From Psychrobacter immobilis (GTDB taxonomy: Bacteria; Pseudomonadota; Gammaproteobacteria; Pseudomonadales; Moraxellaceae), in NCBI GenBank assembly GCA_904846145.1, contig CAJGZL010000001.1, forward strand, positions 1,302,001-1,366,000: DNA of 64,000 nt. The letters run 5' to 3'. Shown piece after piece: positions 30,906-40,655 of the stretch. A program made the position numbers and the translations under genes. The notes below the pieces were generated by a model. That model did not search any database. It was not told the DNA's origin and saw nothing but the letters and a program-made list of their open reading frames with translations. How positions within the stretch are numbered: the stretch's first letter is position 1; each line of letters begins with the position of its first letter.

Positions 30906-31516
30906 AAAATATTCTCGAGTTATCAAAAAGGTATGGATAATTATTTGAGGGCTATCATAACAAATCTTGGTTTTATGAACCATTAATAAGATAAAAATAT
31001 TGAATCATTGTATATACTTTGTAACTAACAGCTATCTGTATAACAACTTATCACACAAATATGATGCTAAGTTAAGATTTCTATCTTTATTCAGTACATG
31101 ATATCAGCTAAGCTGTATCTGCCTTATATTTGAATAGCTTAATATAATCATTTTATGATAGACAGCTTAGGGTTATACGATAATAATTTTTATTATTAAT
31201 AACTTACATCATTACGGCGCGACGTATTAGTTAATATCGATAATGAGAGTTAAAGTGCTTAAGAGTTACTTTACGCAACTGTTTACCCTAAAATGAATTG
31301 TTTTTTATCAAAATTTGAATAGTGGCAAACCTTACTATGATCTTAATTATACTGTTATGATACTTAGGTCGAAGCTTGATAGTTTAGGATAACTGTTAAG
31401 TATTCTTGCGATAATAGAATAATTTCAATTAGAACCCTACTCATATGCTAATTAATTCAAGAGTAATACTCCTCGCTACTAGCATATGATAATTTGAGGA
31501 AAAAAGGACGAATCCA
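30906..31516. other. 611-bp AT-rich divergent intergenic region
   Basis: The region lies between the FKBP gene and the TM-helix channel gene. It is AT-rich and without a convincing open frame. The only structure I see is an inverted repeat immediately upstream of the channel gene (31441-31489), listed separately. Confidence 0.5.
31441..31489 (+). promoter_or_regulatory. Inverted repeat (stem-loop or operator) upstream of the TM-helix channel gene
   Basis: Arms tcatatgcta (31441-31450) and tagcatatga (31480-31489) are perfect inverted repeats, ending 27 bases before the start codon. A smaller inner repeat, gagta/tactc, lies in the loop. It could form a leader hairpin just above the ribosome site or be a dimeric repressor site. 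Function is not shown. Confidence 0.5.
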
Positions 31517-33202
31517 ATGCTTACATCATTCAACGGTTATCTTGGCGGGCCCATAGGCTCTATCATTGGTGCCATTTTAATTTTCATTATTGGCTGGCTA
31601 GTCGCCTTAGGTATTGCTGCTGTAGTACGCAATGTTTTAGCTAAAGTGAATGTTAATCAGCGTATGAACTCATCAACAGGTAAATCTTATGACATAGAGG
31701 GAATCATCTCTAAGGTTGTCTTTTGGTTTATCTTTATTATTGCCATTTCAGCGGCGCTTAATCAGCTGAATTTAAACTCTATCTCAGCACCATTTGCCAA
31801 TATGGTGGGTCAAGTATTGAGCTTTATCCCAAATCTAGTAGCTGCTATAGCTATTGGTGTGATTGGTTGGGTTGTTGCAACGGTAGTGCGTACAGCAGTT
31901 ACCGCTGGACTATCTAAGACATCAATGGATGAACGCTTAAGTGCCCAAGCTGGCGTTAAGCCTATGAGTAGTACTATTGCTGACATCATATACTGGTTTA
32001 TCCTATTGATCGTATTGACGATGGTATTAGGTCAACTAGAGCTCGACGGTTTATTCGCGCCTTTAAGCTTGATGGTTAGCCAGATATTTGACGCTATTCC
32101 TAATATCCTCAAAGCAGGTATCGTACTATTCATCGGTTATATCATTGCCAAAGTTGTCCGTGGTATTGTTACTAATCTTGTTTCTACCGTTAATGTACAA
32201 GAGCTTGCTTCAAAAGCAGGTTTGAGTGAGCAAAACAGTTTACCTAATATTGCAGGTTCATTAGCGTTTTTATTAGTTATTATTCCAACGATTATAGCGG
32301 CACTTGAAGCCTTAAAAATAGAAGTTATCGCGCGTCCTGCGACCAATATGCTCAACAAAATCGTTGAAGCACTGCCTAATATTTTTATGGCAATCGCCAT
32401 CTTAGTCGTTACCTACTTCATCATGCGTATGGTTGCAGGTATTGTTAAGGGTCTTATCGAAAACACTCAGATCAACCAGTTACCCGCCAAAGTCGGCCTA
32501 CAAGAAACTATGGGCGACAAAAAGATCTCTGATCTAGTCGGTTACGCTATTATTTTCTTTGCTATGCTGTTTGCTTCTATCGCTGCAGCTGACCTGTTAG
32601 GCTTTGAAGCAATCTCAGCTATTATCACTATGTTTATCGCTTTTGGCGCAAACATTATCCTAGGCGCGATAATCTTATTTATCGGCTTTTGGTTGGCTAA
32701 TATCATTGCAGGTGTGGTTGAGCGCTCTGAAAAAGGCTCACAATTCTTAGCCAATATCGTTCGTGTATTGATCATGGGCTTAGTGCTGGCTATGGGCTTA
32801 AAAGCCATGGGTATCGCTGATTCTATCGTTAATCTAGCCTTCGGTCTGACGCTAGGCGCCGTTGCCGTTGCTTTCGCACTATCTTTCGGTCTAGGTGGTC
32901 GCGATGCTGCTGCTCGTCTATTGAGCAAAATGCAAGACAAAATGGATGAAGAAAGCAAGAAAGCAAAAGCTAAATCAGCGCTACAACCAAGCAAATCTAC
33001 TGAAGAAAAAGTTAAAGAGTCTGTGAGCGATAACACGCCTACAGCGCCTAGTACTTCAATGACTCCAAGTGCATCAGCTACTGATCTGCGTACGGACACG
33101 GTAGATACTAGTGATCTTAATACCAATACAGTAGACATCAATAATGACGCTAACAATGGCTCATCACCTAGTAGCGGTCTGATTGACGACACTAATAAGT
33201 AA
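31517..33202 (+). CDS. Mechanosensitive channel-related protein with conserved TM-helix repeats (CmpX-like)
   Basis: A 561-residue inner-membrane protein built of repeated two-helix units of the conserved TM-helix family, like Pseudomonas CmpX. Repeated phrases such as IPNLVAAIAIGVIGWVVATVVR, IPNILKAGIVLFIGYIIAKVVRGI and LPNIFMAIAILVVTYFIMRMVAGIV mark successive units. A last helix pair leads into LTLGAVAVAFALSFGLGGRDAAARLL, close to the pore helix region of MscS proteins. The C-terminal tail (from about residue 475) is hydrophilic and low in complexity (Lys, then Ser/Thr/Asn). Family proteins affect osmotic and membrane stress. GAGG precedes the ATG. A palindromic terminator follows. Confidence 0.88.
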   Translation: MLTSFNGYLGGPIGSIIGAILIFIIGWLVALGIAAVVRNVLAKVNVNQRMNSSTGKSYDIEGIISKVVFWFIFIIAISAALNQLNLNSISAPFANMVGQVLSFIPNLVAAIAIGVIGWVVATVVRTAVTAGLSKTSMDERLSAQAGVKPMSSTIADIIYWFILLIVLTMVLGQLELDGLFAPLSLMVSQIFDAIPNILKAGIVLFIGYIIAKVVRGIVTNLVSTVNVQELASKAGLSEQNSLPNIAGSLAFLLVIIPTIIAALEALKIEVIARPATNMLNKIVEALPNIFMAIAILVVTYFIMRMVAGIVKGLIENTQINQLPAKVGLQETMGDKKISDLVGYAIIFFAMLFASIAAADLLGFEAISAIITMFIAFGANIILGAIILFIGFWLANIIAGVVERSEKGSQFLANIVRVLIMGLVLAMGLKAMGIADSIVNLAFGLTLGAVAVAFALSFGLGGRDAAARLLSKMQDKMDEESKKAKAKSALQPSKSTEEKVKESVSDNTPTAPSTSMTPSASATDLRTDTVDTSDLNTNTVDINNDANNGSSPSSGLIDDTNK

Positions 33203-33230
33203 ATTATAAATCTTTTCGTAAATATAAAAA

Positions 33231-33255
33231 AGACAGCCTAGGCTGTCTTTTTTTT
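33231..33255 (+). terminator. Terminator after the TM-helix channel gene
   Basis: A perfect 18-bp palindrome, agacagcctaggctgtct, flanked by A-run and T-run. It probably works on both strands, though on the minus strand no convergent gene end lies on its far side. Confidence 0.9.
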
Positions 33256-33327
33256 GTGCGGCATTTTAACTATAATAATGCTGTCGTAATACGATTGACT
33301 AAGACAACCAGTAACGCTCTTTGAATG

Positions 33328-34767
33328 TTAATCATTAGGAGTATTTGCTGGAACAGTAAGGCTAAGGTTCAAGCTTGGCAGCTTAAGATTAGGTGTCAAC
33401 TTAGAGTTAACTTGGCTCTTTTTCTCTATCGTCTGCTTAGGTTTTTGTTGCTGACTTAACCGCTGCAATTGCTTAGTCAGCTGACGCTCTTTGGCAGTCA
33501 TCGCAACAATAGGTTGAATCCATAGATCTATATCGATAAAAGTACCTTCTTCATCTCCTATAAAGTCTATACCCATCACAATAACGTGATGTAACTCCTC
33601 TAGTGGCAGGCGTGTGGCTACTTCTTGGGCGACGGTGGCTAAGTTAGGTTGAATCTTTTGCCGACTTTGCTGCGCATTGGCTCCTTGACCATAGAATATT
33701 AACACATAGTGTCGTCCTAGACTCTCATAGGAGTGCTGATGCACTACATATCCCTGCTCTATCATCACAGCCGATTGCTTAGGGTGTTTATATATCGTAC
33801 GCACCAGCTCATGCCGTGAAAACAGTGACTCATCTAGTAGCTGCTGCTGCCACTGCTTAGCCGACATAGCGGCGACTTTATCACTGTTATTAGCCTCAAG
33901 GCTAGTAGCTTTGACGTTGTTAGAACCTTCAAGCTTCTCATAAGTAAGCTCAATCATCTGTGTGCTCAGCTGCGACCACAGCATAGCGGCCTGTTGCATA
34001 TGCTGCTGATACATCTGCGCGGTCGCACTGCCTTGCTTTTGCGCCAAACTCATAGTGATGAGCGCAGCATTAGGCTTGTCTTGAATAGCATAACTAATGA
34101 CTGCATTATCTACGCTGATAGCTTGGGCAAACAATTTAGTACTGTTTCTAAACTGCTGTAATAGCTTTTTTTCAGAGTCAAATGTTGCGATGCCTCTAGT
34201 GATTGAATCTTGCAGCTGCTCGATATGATAGCTCAAAAATCGCCATAGATCACAAGGGGTCTTTAGAGTCGCTAGTGCCGCCTGCCAGTCTTGCCAGCTA
34301 AAGACTTGTAATGCACCGCTGGTTTCACTAATATCTAATACGAGCTCTTCCATAAAGTAGCTTGCACCAAAGCTATGGCTTAACTGCTGCGAGCTTTTTT
34401 TGTTCGTCTTGAACGTATTAGCTAGCGCATCATCGAGCCTGATATCGATGATGAGCACGCAATAGGACTGCTCATCTTGTTCATTCTTTTGCACACAGCG
34501 CTTTTGCCAAGCTAGTGCGGACTTGATGACGGCTTGGCGTGCGCCTTCGATAGCGCCCTTACTAGCCGCGGCAGGCAAATGCAAGGTACCGTTTAATAAA
34601 CGTAACGTTCCTGATGGCAATAAATAGCTGGACTGTTGCAGCTGGCAGTTATCCTCTAAATTGCTCATTGCCAAAACAGCAATAGGCTCCGCGTCGATCT
34701 GCTCATAGCAAGCTAACTCATTTATTTTTTTGCTAATGTCGGAGTCGGTTGGTAACAGTTCAGGCAC
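33328..34767 (-). CDS. Hypothetical protein, 479 residues
   Basis: I do not recognise a family. There is no signal peptide or membrane helix, so a cytoplasmic location is likely. The middle has helical Gln/Leu-rich stretches (TAQMYQQHMQQAAMLWSQLSTQM), and the C-terminal half includes beta segments (HHVIVMGIDFIGDEEGTFIDIDLWIQP). The last 60 residues are a basic, Gln/Lys-rich tail (QLQRLSQQQKPKQTIEKKSQ). The frame is intact and codon use resembles its neighbours. It is a single gene between unrelated plus-strand genes. The function is unknown. Confidence 0.75.
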   Translation of the reverse strand: MPELLPTDSDISKKINELACYEQIDAEPIAVLAMSNLEDNCQLQQSSYLLPSGTLRLLNGTLHLPAAASKGAIEGARQAVIKSALAWQKRCVQKNEQDEQSYCVLIIDIRLDDALANTFKTNKKSSQQLSHSFGASYFMEELVLDISETSGALQVFSWQDWQAALATLKTPCDLWRFLSYHIEQLQDSITRGIATFDSEKKLLQQFRNSTKLFAQAISVDNAVISYAIQDKPNAALITMSLAQKQGSATAQMYQQHMQQAAMLWSQLSTQMIELTYEKLEGSNNVKATSLEANNSDKVAAMSAKQWQQQLLDESLFSRHELVRTIYKHPKQSAVMIEQGYVVHQHSYESLGRHYVLIFYGQGANAQQSRQKIQPNLATVAQEVATRLPLEELHHVIVMGIDFIGDEEGTFIDIDLWIQPIVAMTAKERQLTKQLQRLSQQQKPKQTIEKKSQVNSKLTPNLKLPSLNLSLTVPANTPND

Positions 34768-35048
34768 AGCGCTTACCTCATGTTATAAATTGAAAATAAA
34801 TAAAGAAGTAGTAAGACCTCTATTTATAAACGGTAGTGTTACTTGGGCTTATATCGCTTTCACAGCTATGACTTGGTATGATGAAATGAGTTTACAAATA
34901 GGATTAAACACGAACCCTATTTAAAACAACCATTTGCTAAATTTTATTTGTATAACCAGCTTATTTCAGCCGTTATATTGATATATCATGTGGTACTTAT
35001 AACCCTAATGCTATAACGAAATTTTTATGATAACAGGGATTAAAAATT

Positions 35049-35717
35049 ATGAAACGTTTTAACGATAAAGTGGTCATTATTACTGGCGCAGATTCTGATA
35101 TTGGACGCACAACAGCGCTCAAATTTGCCAAAGAAGAAGCCAATTGTGTATTAGTTGGTATCAATCATGATTTATTAGAATACATCTATAAAGATCTTCC
35201 ACAGGATCATACTTGGATCAATACAGGCAATCACCTTACTGTAACTTGCAAGGTCAATGAATCTTCACAGATCGAAGAGATGATAAAGCATGTGCTCGAA
35301 AAGTATGGCCACATCGATGTACTGGTCAATATAGATACTGAAATTGGCATTCATCAGTCTGTCATTCCAGAACTCATAAAGACCAAAGGTAATATCGTTA
35401 ATGTTACCACACTTACAGATATACCAAGTGATTGGAACCTTGATGCTTATTATGCCGAAAAAGATAACTTTGACAAAACCACAAAAGAATTAGCTTTAAA
35501 AAATGCTGCAAGTGGCGTACGTGTCAATGCTGTCGCGGCAGGTCTAGTCACAACAGATACCAGCTCTAACCCTTTCGTCACACATTGTCCATTAGGAAAA
35601 ACAGCAACGCCTAACGACGTTACCAGTGCCATTGTATTTTTGGCGAGTAACGATGCTGCGATGATAACGGGGGTTAATTTGCCTATCGACGGTGGTATTA
35701 GTGCCTTGAATACATGA
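35049..35717 (+). CDS. Short-chain dehydrogenase/reductase, divergent
   Basis: A 222-residue Rossmann-fold protein of the SDR superfamily, shorter than the usual 250. The N-terminal cofactor motif reads TGADSDIG where classical SDRs have TGxxxGIG, so one Gly is Asp. The usual NNAG is replaced by VNIDTEIG and the catalytic-Ser strand reads NIVNVTTLTD. The YxxxK pair is kept (YYAEK, near residues 133-137). The C terminus has the typical SPLG-like HCPLGKTATPNDVTSAIVFLASNDAAMITGVNLPIDGGI. It may therefore be weakly active or have altered cofactor binding. ATG 35049 follows a weak ggat-a ribosome site. It is monocistronic. Confidence 0.85.
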   Translation: MKRFNDKVVIITGADSDIGRTTALKFAKEEANCVLVGINHDLLEYIYKDLPQDHTWINTGNHLTVTCKVNESSQIEEMIKHVLEKYGHIDVLVNIDTEIGIHQSVIPELIKTKGNIVNVTTLTDIPSDWNLDAYYAEKDNFDKTTKELALKNAASGVRVNAVAAGLVTTDTSSNPFVTHCPLGKTATPNDVTSAIVFLASNDAAMITGVNLPIDGGISALNT

Positions 35718-35806
35718 TTACCAATAAAAGATCTTCTACTAATCAAAACTCATTCGGCATGGTATTAGCAGCCTAGCACAAGAATAATTAGAGAGAAGAG
35801 TCTCAT

Positions 35807-36487
35807 CTAATCGGTACTATTATTAATATCCTGTAGCGGCTTTGACAGACGCTCAGGATGACGAGGTATCACGCCGCGATACTGCTCATAGATTTTTGGT
35901 AGATCCGCTTCGATATCCCCTGTAGGATATACAGGGGTCAAAAACCGCACCTCTTTGGTATTATAATCAAGCGCTACTGGCAAGATTGGCACATTAGCGC
36001 CAACTGCTAAATAGTAAAACCCTGTCTTCCAGCTTTGAGTATAGTCGCGCGTGCCCTCAGGCGATAATCCCAAAAACAACGGCTCGCCCGTCTTAAACTT
36101 ATCGATACTGGCTTGCAGCACTGAGCCTTTGATACTACGATTAATCGGTATGATACCCGTCCAAGTCAATAGTTGCTTAAGTACAGGTACTTTGAATAGC
36201 GTATGCTTACCCATAATACTGATCTTTATATCCAGCGCAAATAGGCTAGGCAACGCATAAACACCGTCAACATTAGAAGTATGCGGTAGGGCTAAGACAA
36301 CGGCTTGCGAGATATTAGGTATCTCACCAACCGTACGCCACCCTGCTACCTTCATTAGCCATGATGATATTGGCGGTACAATAGTGCCATTACGCTTAGG
36401 CACAAGGTTACCTAAGTCCTTTCTACGTAACTTAGGTAATATTTTAGAGCGAGTCGCTTGAGAACGGGCGGTAGGTTTAGAGAACAT
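35807..36487 (-). CDS. 1-acylglycerol-3-phosphate acyltransferase-family protein
   Basis: A 226-residue PlsC-type acyltransferase. The catalytic HX4D is His69-Asp74 in LPHTSNVDG. The second motif includes GIIPINRS, and the phosphate-binding motif is SPEGTR (142-147). The sequence FYYLAVGANVPILPVALDYNTKEV follows, as in the family. There is no clear membrane helix, unlike many PlsC proteins, and a basic N terminus (KILPKLRRKDLG) could bind membrane. The acyl donor and acceptor are not known. It is a single gene upstream of nothing obviously related. Confidence 0.88.
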   Translation of the reverse strand: MFSKPTARSQATRSKILPKLRRKDLGNLVPKRNGTIVPPISSWLMKVAGWRTVGEIPNISQAVVLALPHTSNVDGVYALPSLFALDIKISIMGKHTLFKVPVLKQLLTWTGIIPINRSIKGSVLQASIDKFKTGEPLFLGLSPEGTRDYTQSWKTGFYYLAVGANVPILPVALDYNTKEVRFLTPVYPTGDIEADLPKIYEQYRGVIPRHPERLSKPLQDINNSTD

Positions 36488-36638
36488 AGCAGCACTATAA
36501 AAAAAGAATTAATTCATCATAACATTTACACCTGTTCACTGAATTAATATTTGCCATAATTAGCAAAATATTTAACAGTATTTAAGGATGAAATTTGATC
36601 AGCGCTGCTATAGTAGATTGAGTTTTAAAACGCATAGC

Positions 36639-38528
36639 TTATAAAGCGATATCTGCCAAGTTACCTTTATGCTCAAGCCATGTCTTGCGATCGGCAGAGC
36701 GTTTTTTGGCTAAGAGCATATCCATTACGCTATTGGTCAATACCATATCATCCATATCGAGCTGTACCAATCGACGCGTATCGCGATTCATCGTGGTCTC
36801 ACGCAATTGTTCAGCGCTCATCTCACCCAAGCCTTTGAAGCGAGTAATCTGCGCTTTTTTATTGCCAGGCACATTGGCTAATATATGCTCAAGCTCGCTC
36901 TCATCCAGCGCATAATGCACCTCACGACCAACATCAACTCGATACAGTGGCGGCATCGCGACAAACAAATGCCCTGCATCAACTAACGCAGGAAAATGCT
37001 TCACAAACAATGCGCAAATCAGCGTGGCAATGTGTAAACCATCAGAGTCGGCATCGGCAAGAATACAAACCTTGTCATAACGTAACTCAGACAAATCATC
37101 CGAGGCAGGATCAACCCCGATAGCGATAGCAATATCATGGATTTCTTGGCTTGATAGCACCGTATCTGAGGACACCTCCCACGTATTGAGAATCTTGCCA
37201 CGCAAGGGTAATATCGCCTGATAATGACGGTCACGCGCTTGCTTAGCTGAGCCACCAGCAGAGTCACCCTCTACCAAGAACAGCTCTGCCCCATCACGCA
37301 AGTCACCACGACAATCCGCCAGCTTACCGGGTAAAGCTGGGCCTTGAGTGATTTTCTTGCGAGCAACTTTTTTGGCAGATTTTAGGCGACGACCTGCTTT
37401 GTTAATTGCCAACTCTGCAATTTGCGCACCTATATCCGCATGTTTATTCAGCCATAAGCTAAAGGCATCTTTAGCTAAAGTTTGCACCGCGCCAGCCGCT
37501 TCTCGACTCGATAAACGCTCTTTGGTCTGACCCGAAAATTGCGGCTCAGAGAACTTGAGCGATAAGATGTAATTAACCCCATCCCATACATCTTCTGCAG
37601 TCAGCTTAACACTGCGTGGCAATAAGTTATGAATATCACAAAACTCGCGTAACGCCTCTAAGATACCGGTACGCAAGCCATTGACATGCGTACCGCCTTG
37701 AGCCGTAGGAATGAGGTTAACGTAGCTCTCCTGCACAGGCGTGCCGCCCTCAGGCAACCAAGATAAAGCAAAAGTAATGCCTGCACGTTCGCCCTCGACG
37801 GCCTCATGATCATAATAAAAAGGCACATCAGGTAGCGTCTCTAAACCATCTAGTTGCTCTGCTAAATATTCAACTACACCATCAGTAAACTGCCAAACAA
37901 TTTTTTCATTATTGATATCATCAACGAATTCAATCGTTAGACCAGCGGCTAATACGGCTTTGGCCTTGAGGTTATGTTTGAGCTGTTTGATGTTAAATTT
38001 AGGCGTATCAAAGAAGCTACCATCCGCCCAAAAGCGCACCTTAGTACCACGCTTGCGCTTATTAGGGCTGACTGATTCTACTAAACCAGTAACTGGTGCG
38101 CCATTCTCTAGCGCCATATCATACTGAGTAGCGTCGCGCCATACGGTGACTTCTAAGCGTGTCGACAAAGCATTGACCACTGAGATACCCACGCCATGCA
38201 AGCCACCTGATACTTGATAATTAGAAGTCGAAAACTTACCACCCGCATGTAAACGGGTTAATATAATTTCAATTCCTGTTTGCTTAAACTCAGGATGGAT
38301 ATCGGTTGGCATACCACGACCATCGTCTTCTACCGATAGCGAGCCGTCCTCATAGAGCTGTACTTTGATCGTTTTAGCATAGCCTGCTAAGGCTTCATCG
38401 ACTGAGTTATCGATCACTTCTTGCGCCAAATGGTTCGGGCGCGTAGTGTCGGTATACATACCTGGGCGGCGACGAACAGGCTCTAGTCCTTCCAAAACTT
38501 CTAATGATTGCGCGGTATATTGACTCAC
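36639..38528 (-). CDS. parE: DNA topoisomerase IV subunit B
   Basis: The ATPase subunit of topoisomerase IV, which with ParC unlinks daughter chromosomes. Length is 629 residues (E. coli ParE 630). GHKL ATPase motifs are visible: EVIDNSVDEALAG, DDGRGMPTDIHP and GGLHGVGISVVNALS. The transducer region contains QGGTHVNGLRTGILEAL. The TOPRIM part has EGDSAGGSAKQARDRHYQAILPLRGKILN and DADSDGLHIATL. The C terminus carries RFKGLGEMSAEQLRETTMNRDTRRL. It lacks the gyrB-specific insert. It lies 127 bp downstream of a YqiA-like gene in the same orientation, a pairing also known from other gammaproteobacteria. Confidence 0.98.
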   Translation of the reverse strand: MSQYTAQSLEVLEGLEPVRRRPGMYTDTTRPNHLAQEVIDNSVDEALAGYAKTIKVQLYEDGSLSVEDDGRGMPTDIHPEFKQTGIEIILTRLHAGGKFSTSNYQVSGGLHGVGISVVNALSTRLEVTVWRDATQYDMALENGAPVTGLVESVSPNKRKRGTKVRFWADGSFFDTPKFNIKQLKHNLKAKAVLAAGLTIEFVDDINNEKIVWQFTDGVVEYLAEQLDGLETLPDVPFYYDHEAVEGERAGITFALSWLPEGGTPVQESYVNLIPTAQGGTHVNGLRTGILEALREFCDIHNLLPRSVKLTAEDVWDGVNYILSLKFSEPQFSGQTKERLSSREAAGAVQTLAKDAFSLWLNKHADIGAQIAELAINKAGRRLKSAKKVARKKITQGPALPGKLADCRGDLRDGAELFLVEGDSAGGSAKQARDRHYQAILPLRGKILNTWEVSSDTVLSSQEIHDIAIAIGVDPASDDLSELRYDKVCILADADSDGLHIATLICALFVKHFPALVDAGHLFVAMPPLYRVDVGREVHYALDESELEHILANVPGNKKAQITRFKGLGEMSAEQLRETTMNRDTRRLVQLDMDDMVLTNSVMDMLLAKKRSADRKTWLEHKGNLADIAL

Positions 38529-38655
38529 AAATGCTATCCTTAATTTTTATAAACTACTAATTCTATTACTCTATTATAGCTAAAAATGGGGCTGTCAGCA
38601 CTGATAGTCAATAGCTTGCGTCATATAATGTCGTCTCTTAAATGAACAGCGCTCA

Positions 38656-39279
38656 CTATAACTGTTTTAAAATTTCTAGCACTTTTGATAAATGTGCCTC
38701 AAAATCACTAAAGCGATGATCACCACCTGCTTGTAGGGTCACGGTAGCGCCTTGCTGACGATAAAACGCGGCTGATAAGTTGGCATCGAGTAATTCGTCT
38801 CCTTTCTTGATCATGACTTCAACGTCGCTTGGATTTTCAACGGTTGATAAGGTGTGACGCGTAAACCATTGTAAGTCAGCTTTAGTCAATGCCCAGCCAC
38901 CATCAGTAGTATGCAGCACCTTATTTTGGTGGCTAACTGCCTTTGGAGCATCTGCTACGCTTTTGTCAGCATCAAAGCGCTGTAGGGTAATATGTGGTTG
39001 GGTGCTAGGGTTGATAAGTAGCGCAGGACAGCCTGTTTGATTACTAACTAAAGTGGCAAAGTAACCGCCTAACGAGCTGCCTACTAACACAACTTTAGAG
39101 CCTTTACCCAACTCTTCTACTAGATGTATTAGCTTATCGAATACTACTTGTGGCGGTTGGTTTAGATCAGGACGATGTACGGTGATATCAGGGTGATGCT
39201 GTTGGCAATACTCGTCTAATAATAGACCTTTAGTAGAATTGGCATCGCTATCTAAGCCATGAATATAGATAAGGTTCAT
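38656..39279 (-). CDS. YqiA-like alpha/beta-hydrolase esterase
   Basis: A 207-residue hydrolase of the YqiA family. The start IYIHGLDSDANSTKG carries the HG oxyanion loop, the nucleophile is in VGSSLGGYFAT (Ser69), and the catalytic His is likely in GGDHRFSDFE near residue 190. YqiA of E. coli is an esterase for short acyl and acyl-CoA substrates. Orientation and closeness to parE match the E. coli yqiA-parE order and support the assignment. Confidence 0.88.
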   Translation of the reverse strand: MNLIYIHGLDSDANSTKGLLLDEYCQQHHPDITVHRPDLNQPPQVVFDKLIHLVEELGKGSKVVLVGSSLGGYFATLVSNQTGCPALLINPSTQPHITLQRFDADKSVADAPKAVSHQNKVLHTTDGGWALTKADLQWFTRHTLSTVENPSDVEVMIKKGDELLDANLSAAFYRQQGATVTLQAGGDHRFSDFEAHLSKVLEILKQL

Positions 39280-39498
39280 GTATGGTCTCGCTTATTAGAA
39301 TTGTCATATTTTTATAAAACAAAGTCGATGCTAAAGAGAATAGCACGTAGGCATCAATGACAATAATAACAATATGGCACACTGATAGTCTTAAGTGGCA
39401 CAATGGCGCTAGTAATTTGGCTATTTCTGCATAAGTGAACTTTTTATAAAACTAAAGTATTATGTATCTAGAGACAGCAGAACGAGCGTGGTATCGCC

Positions 39499-39759
39499 AT
39501 GACCCAACAAATCGAATTATTTGATATCGCAAATCCTTGTGTTAGCGTCTGCACGAGCAATAAAAAGGGCTATTGCTTTGGCTGCCTGCGCAGTCGCACG
39601 GAGCGTCAGCTATGGCTAAGTATGAGCAATGAGCAGCGTCGTGAAGTACTTAGATTAATCGTAGGACGTAAACAGCGTATTGAACAGATGCGGCAACTGA
39701 AAGGTCAGCAACTAGGCTTTGATTTTGAGGAGGTGGTTGAGGTTGGTGAGTTGTTTTAG
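39499..39759 (+). CDS. DUF1289-family small protein
   Basis: An 86-residue protein with the conserved Cys pattern of DUF1289 (NPCVSVCTSNKKGYCFGCLRSRTER), which suggests a small metal-binding fold. The sequence SMSNEQRREVLRLIVGRKQRI follows as in the family. Molecular role unknown. It ends 75 bp from the converging third gene of the operon below, with only a weak A/T inverted repeat between them. Confidence 0.88.
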   Translation: MTQQIELFDIANPCVSVCTSNKKGYCFGCLRSRTERQLWLSMSNEQRREVLRLIVGRKQRIEQMRQLKGQQLGFDFEEVVEVGELF

Positions 39760-39834
39760 ACTCTTAAATTAATTCATTAATTTTAAACTAGAGTTAATAA
39801 CGAGTTTTGTTTCGACAATATAGTAGCTTACTCA

Positions 39835-40653
39835 TTAAATATCAGCAAAAATAGTCCTAAATTTCATAAACTCACTAACATAATGTCTATTATCATTAAT
39901 ATTGTTAGTTTTGCCACTTATATTCAAATAATACCTTGAAATATCATTCATCCGATTAACTACTTTTAGCCAATGGCTGTAGCTACGAGATTTAGTAAAA
40001 GGATCCCATTTGAGACAATAAAGATTTTTAAATAGAGGATGTACATCAGTATATGACTCTAGAATATATTTCAATAATTTATTTTCACCATAAAAGTTTG
40101 AATGCTCAATATATCCAGAAATAAAATCGCAATCTATTACTCCACAGTCATCGACTTTTAATAATTTTTCAAAATTATCTACTAAGGTTGTATACATAAC
40201 TTGGCTTTTATCGATTATTCTCTTTGAAAGATTTCTCATCAATCCACTCTGAATGATTAAAGAAAGCTCTTCTCCATTAAGTGTATATTCAGTTAAATAT
40301 AGAAAAATGTCAGAATCTTCAGCAAGATTTATTATGTGCATTAGCATTCTAAGCTCAATTGCTAATGCTATTCCTAATTTTTTAGTTGGCTCTACATTAA
40401 GATATTCCTCTATACATCTTTTATCGAATTCATGAGATACGATTTTAAGTGTAACCTTAATATCTCTATCCTCATCGTCTGAAAGAACTTCTACCATTTC
40501 ATTGACTGTAGGAATGCCTTCTGGTTCTACATTATAAATAGTTTTATAAGCATCGTATAATCCATACTTTGATATATAATTTCGAGTCTTAAGAAACCAA
40601 TCTACTTCACTCATATCCTTTGTACGCGGCACGATAGATAAAGATATACTCAT
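39835..40653 (-). CDS. Hypothetical protein, third gene of the AT-rich operon
   Basis: I do not recognise a family. The product is 272 residues, soluble and predominantly helical by eye (KKLGIALAIELRMLMHIINLAEDSD, LMRNLSKRIIDKSQVMYTTLVDNFEKLLK). The DNA is markedly more AT-rich than neighbouring housekeeping genes. Its ATG begins two bases after the stop codon of the upstream gene, which suggests translational coupling. It is the last gene of a three-gene transcription unit near the end of the rRNA operon. Confidence 0.8.
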   Translation of the reverse strand: MSISLSIVPRTKDMSEVDWFLKTRNYISKYGLYDAYKTIYNVEPEGIPTVNEMVEVLSDDEDRDIKVTLKIVSHEFDKRCIEEYLNVEPTKKLGIALAIELRMLMHIINLAEDSDIFLYLTEYTLNGEELSLIIQSGLMRNLSKRIIDKSQVMYTTLVDNFEKLLKVDDCGVIDCDFISGYIEHSNFYGENKLLKYILESYTDVHPLFKNLYCLKWDPFTKSRSYSHWLKVVNRMNDISRYYLNISGKTNNINDNRHYVSEFMKFRTIFADI

Positions 40654-40655
40654 TA

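Noticed and set aside
30906..30983. Longer start of the FKBP gene
   Set aside because: It would put 26 residues before a complete lipoprotein signal peptide.
34730..34924. 64-codon plus-strand frame upstream of the SDR gene
   Set aside because: It overlaps the start of the 479-residue gene in antisense, has no ribosome site and no family resemblance.
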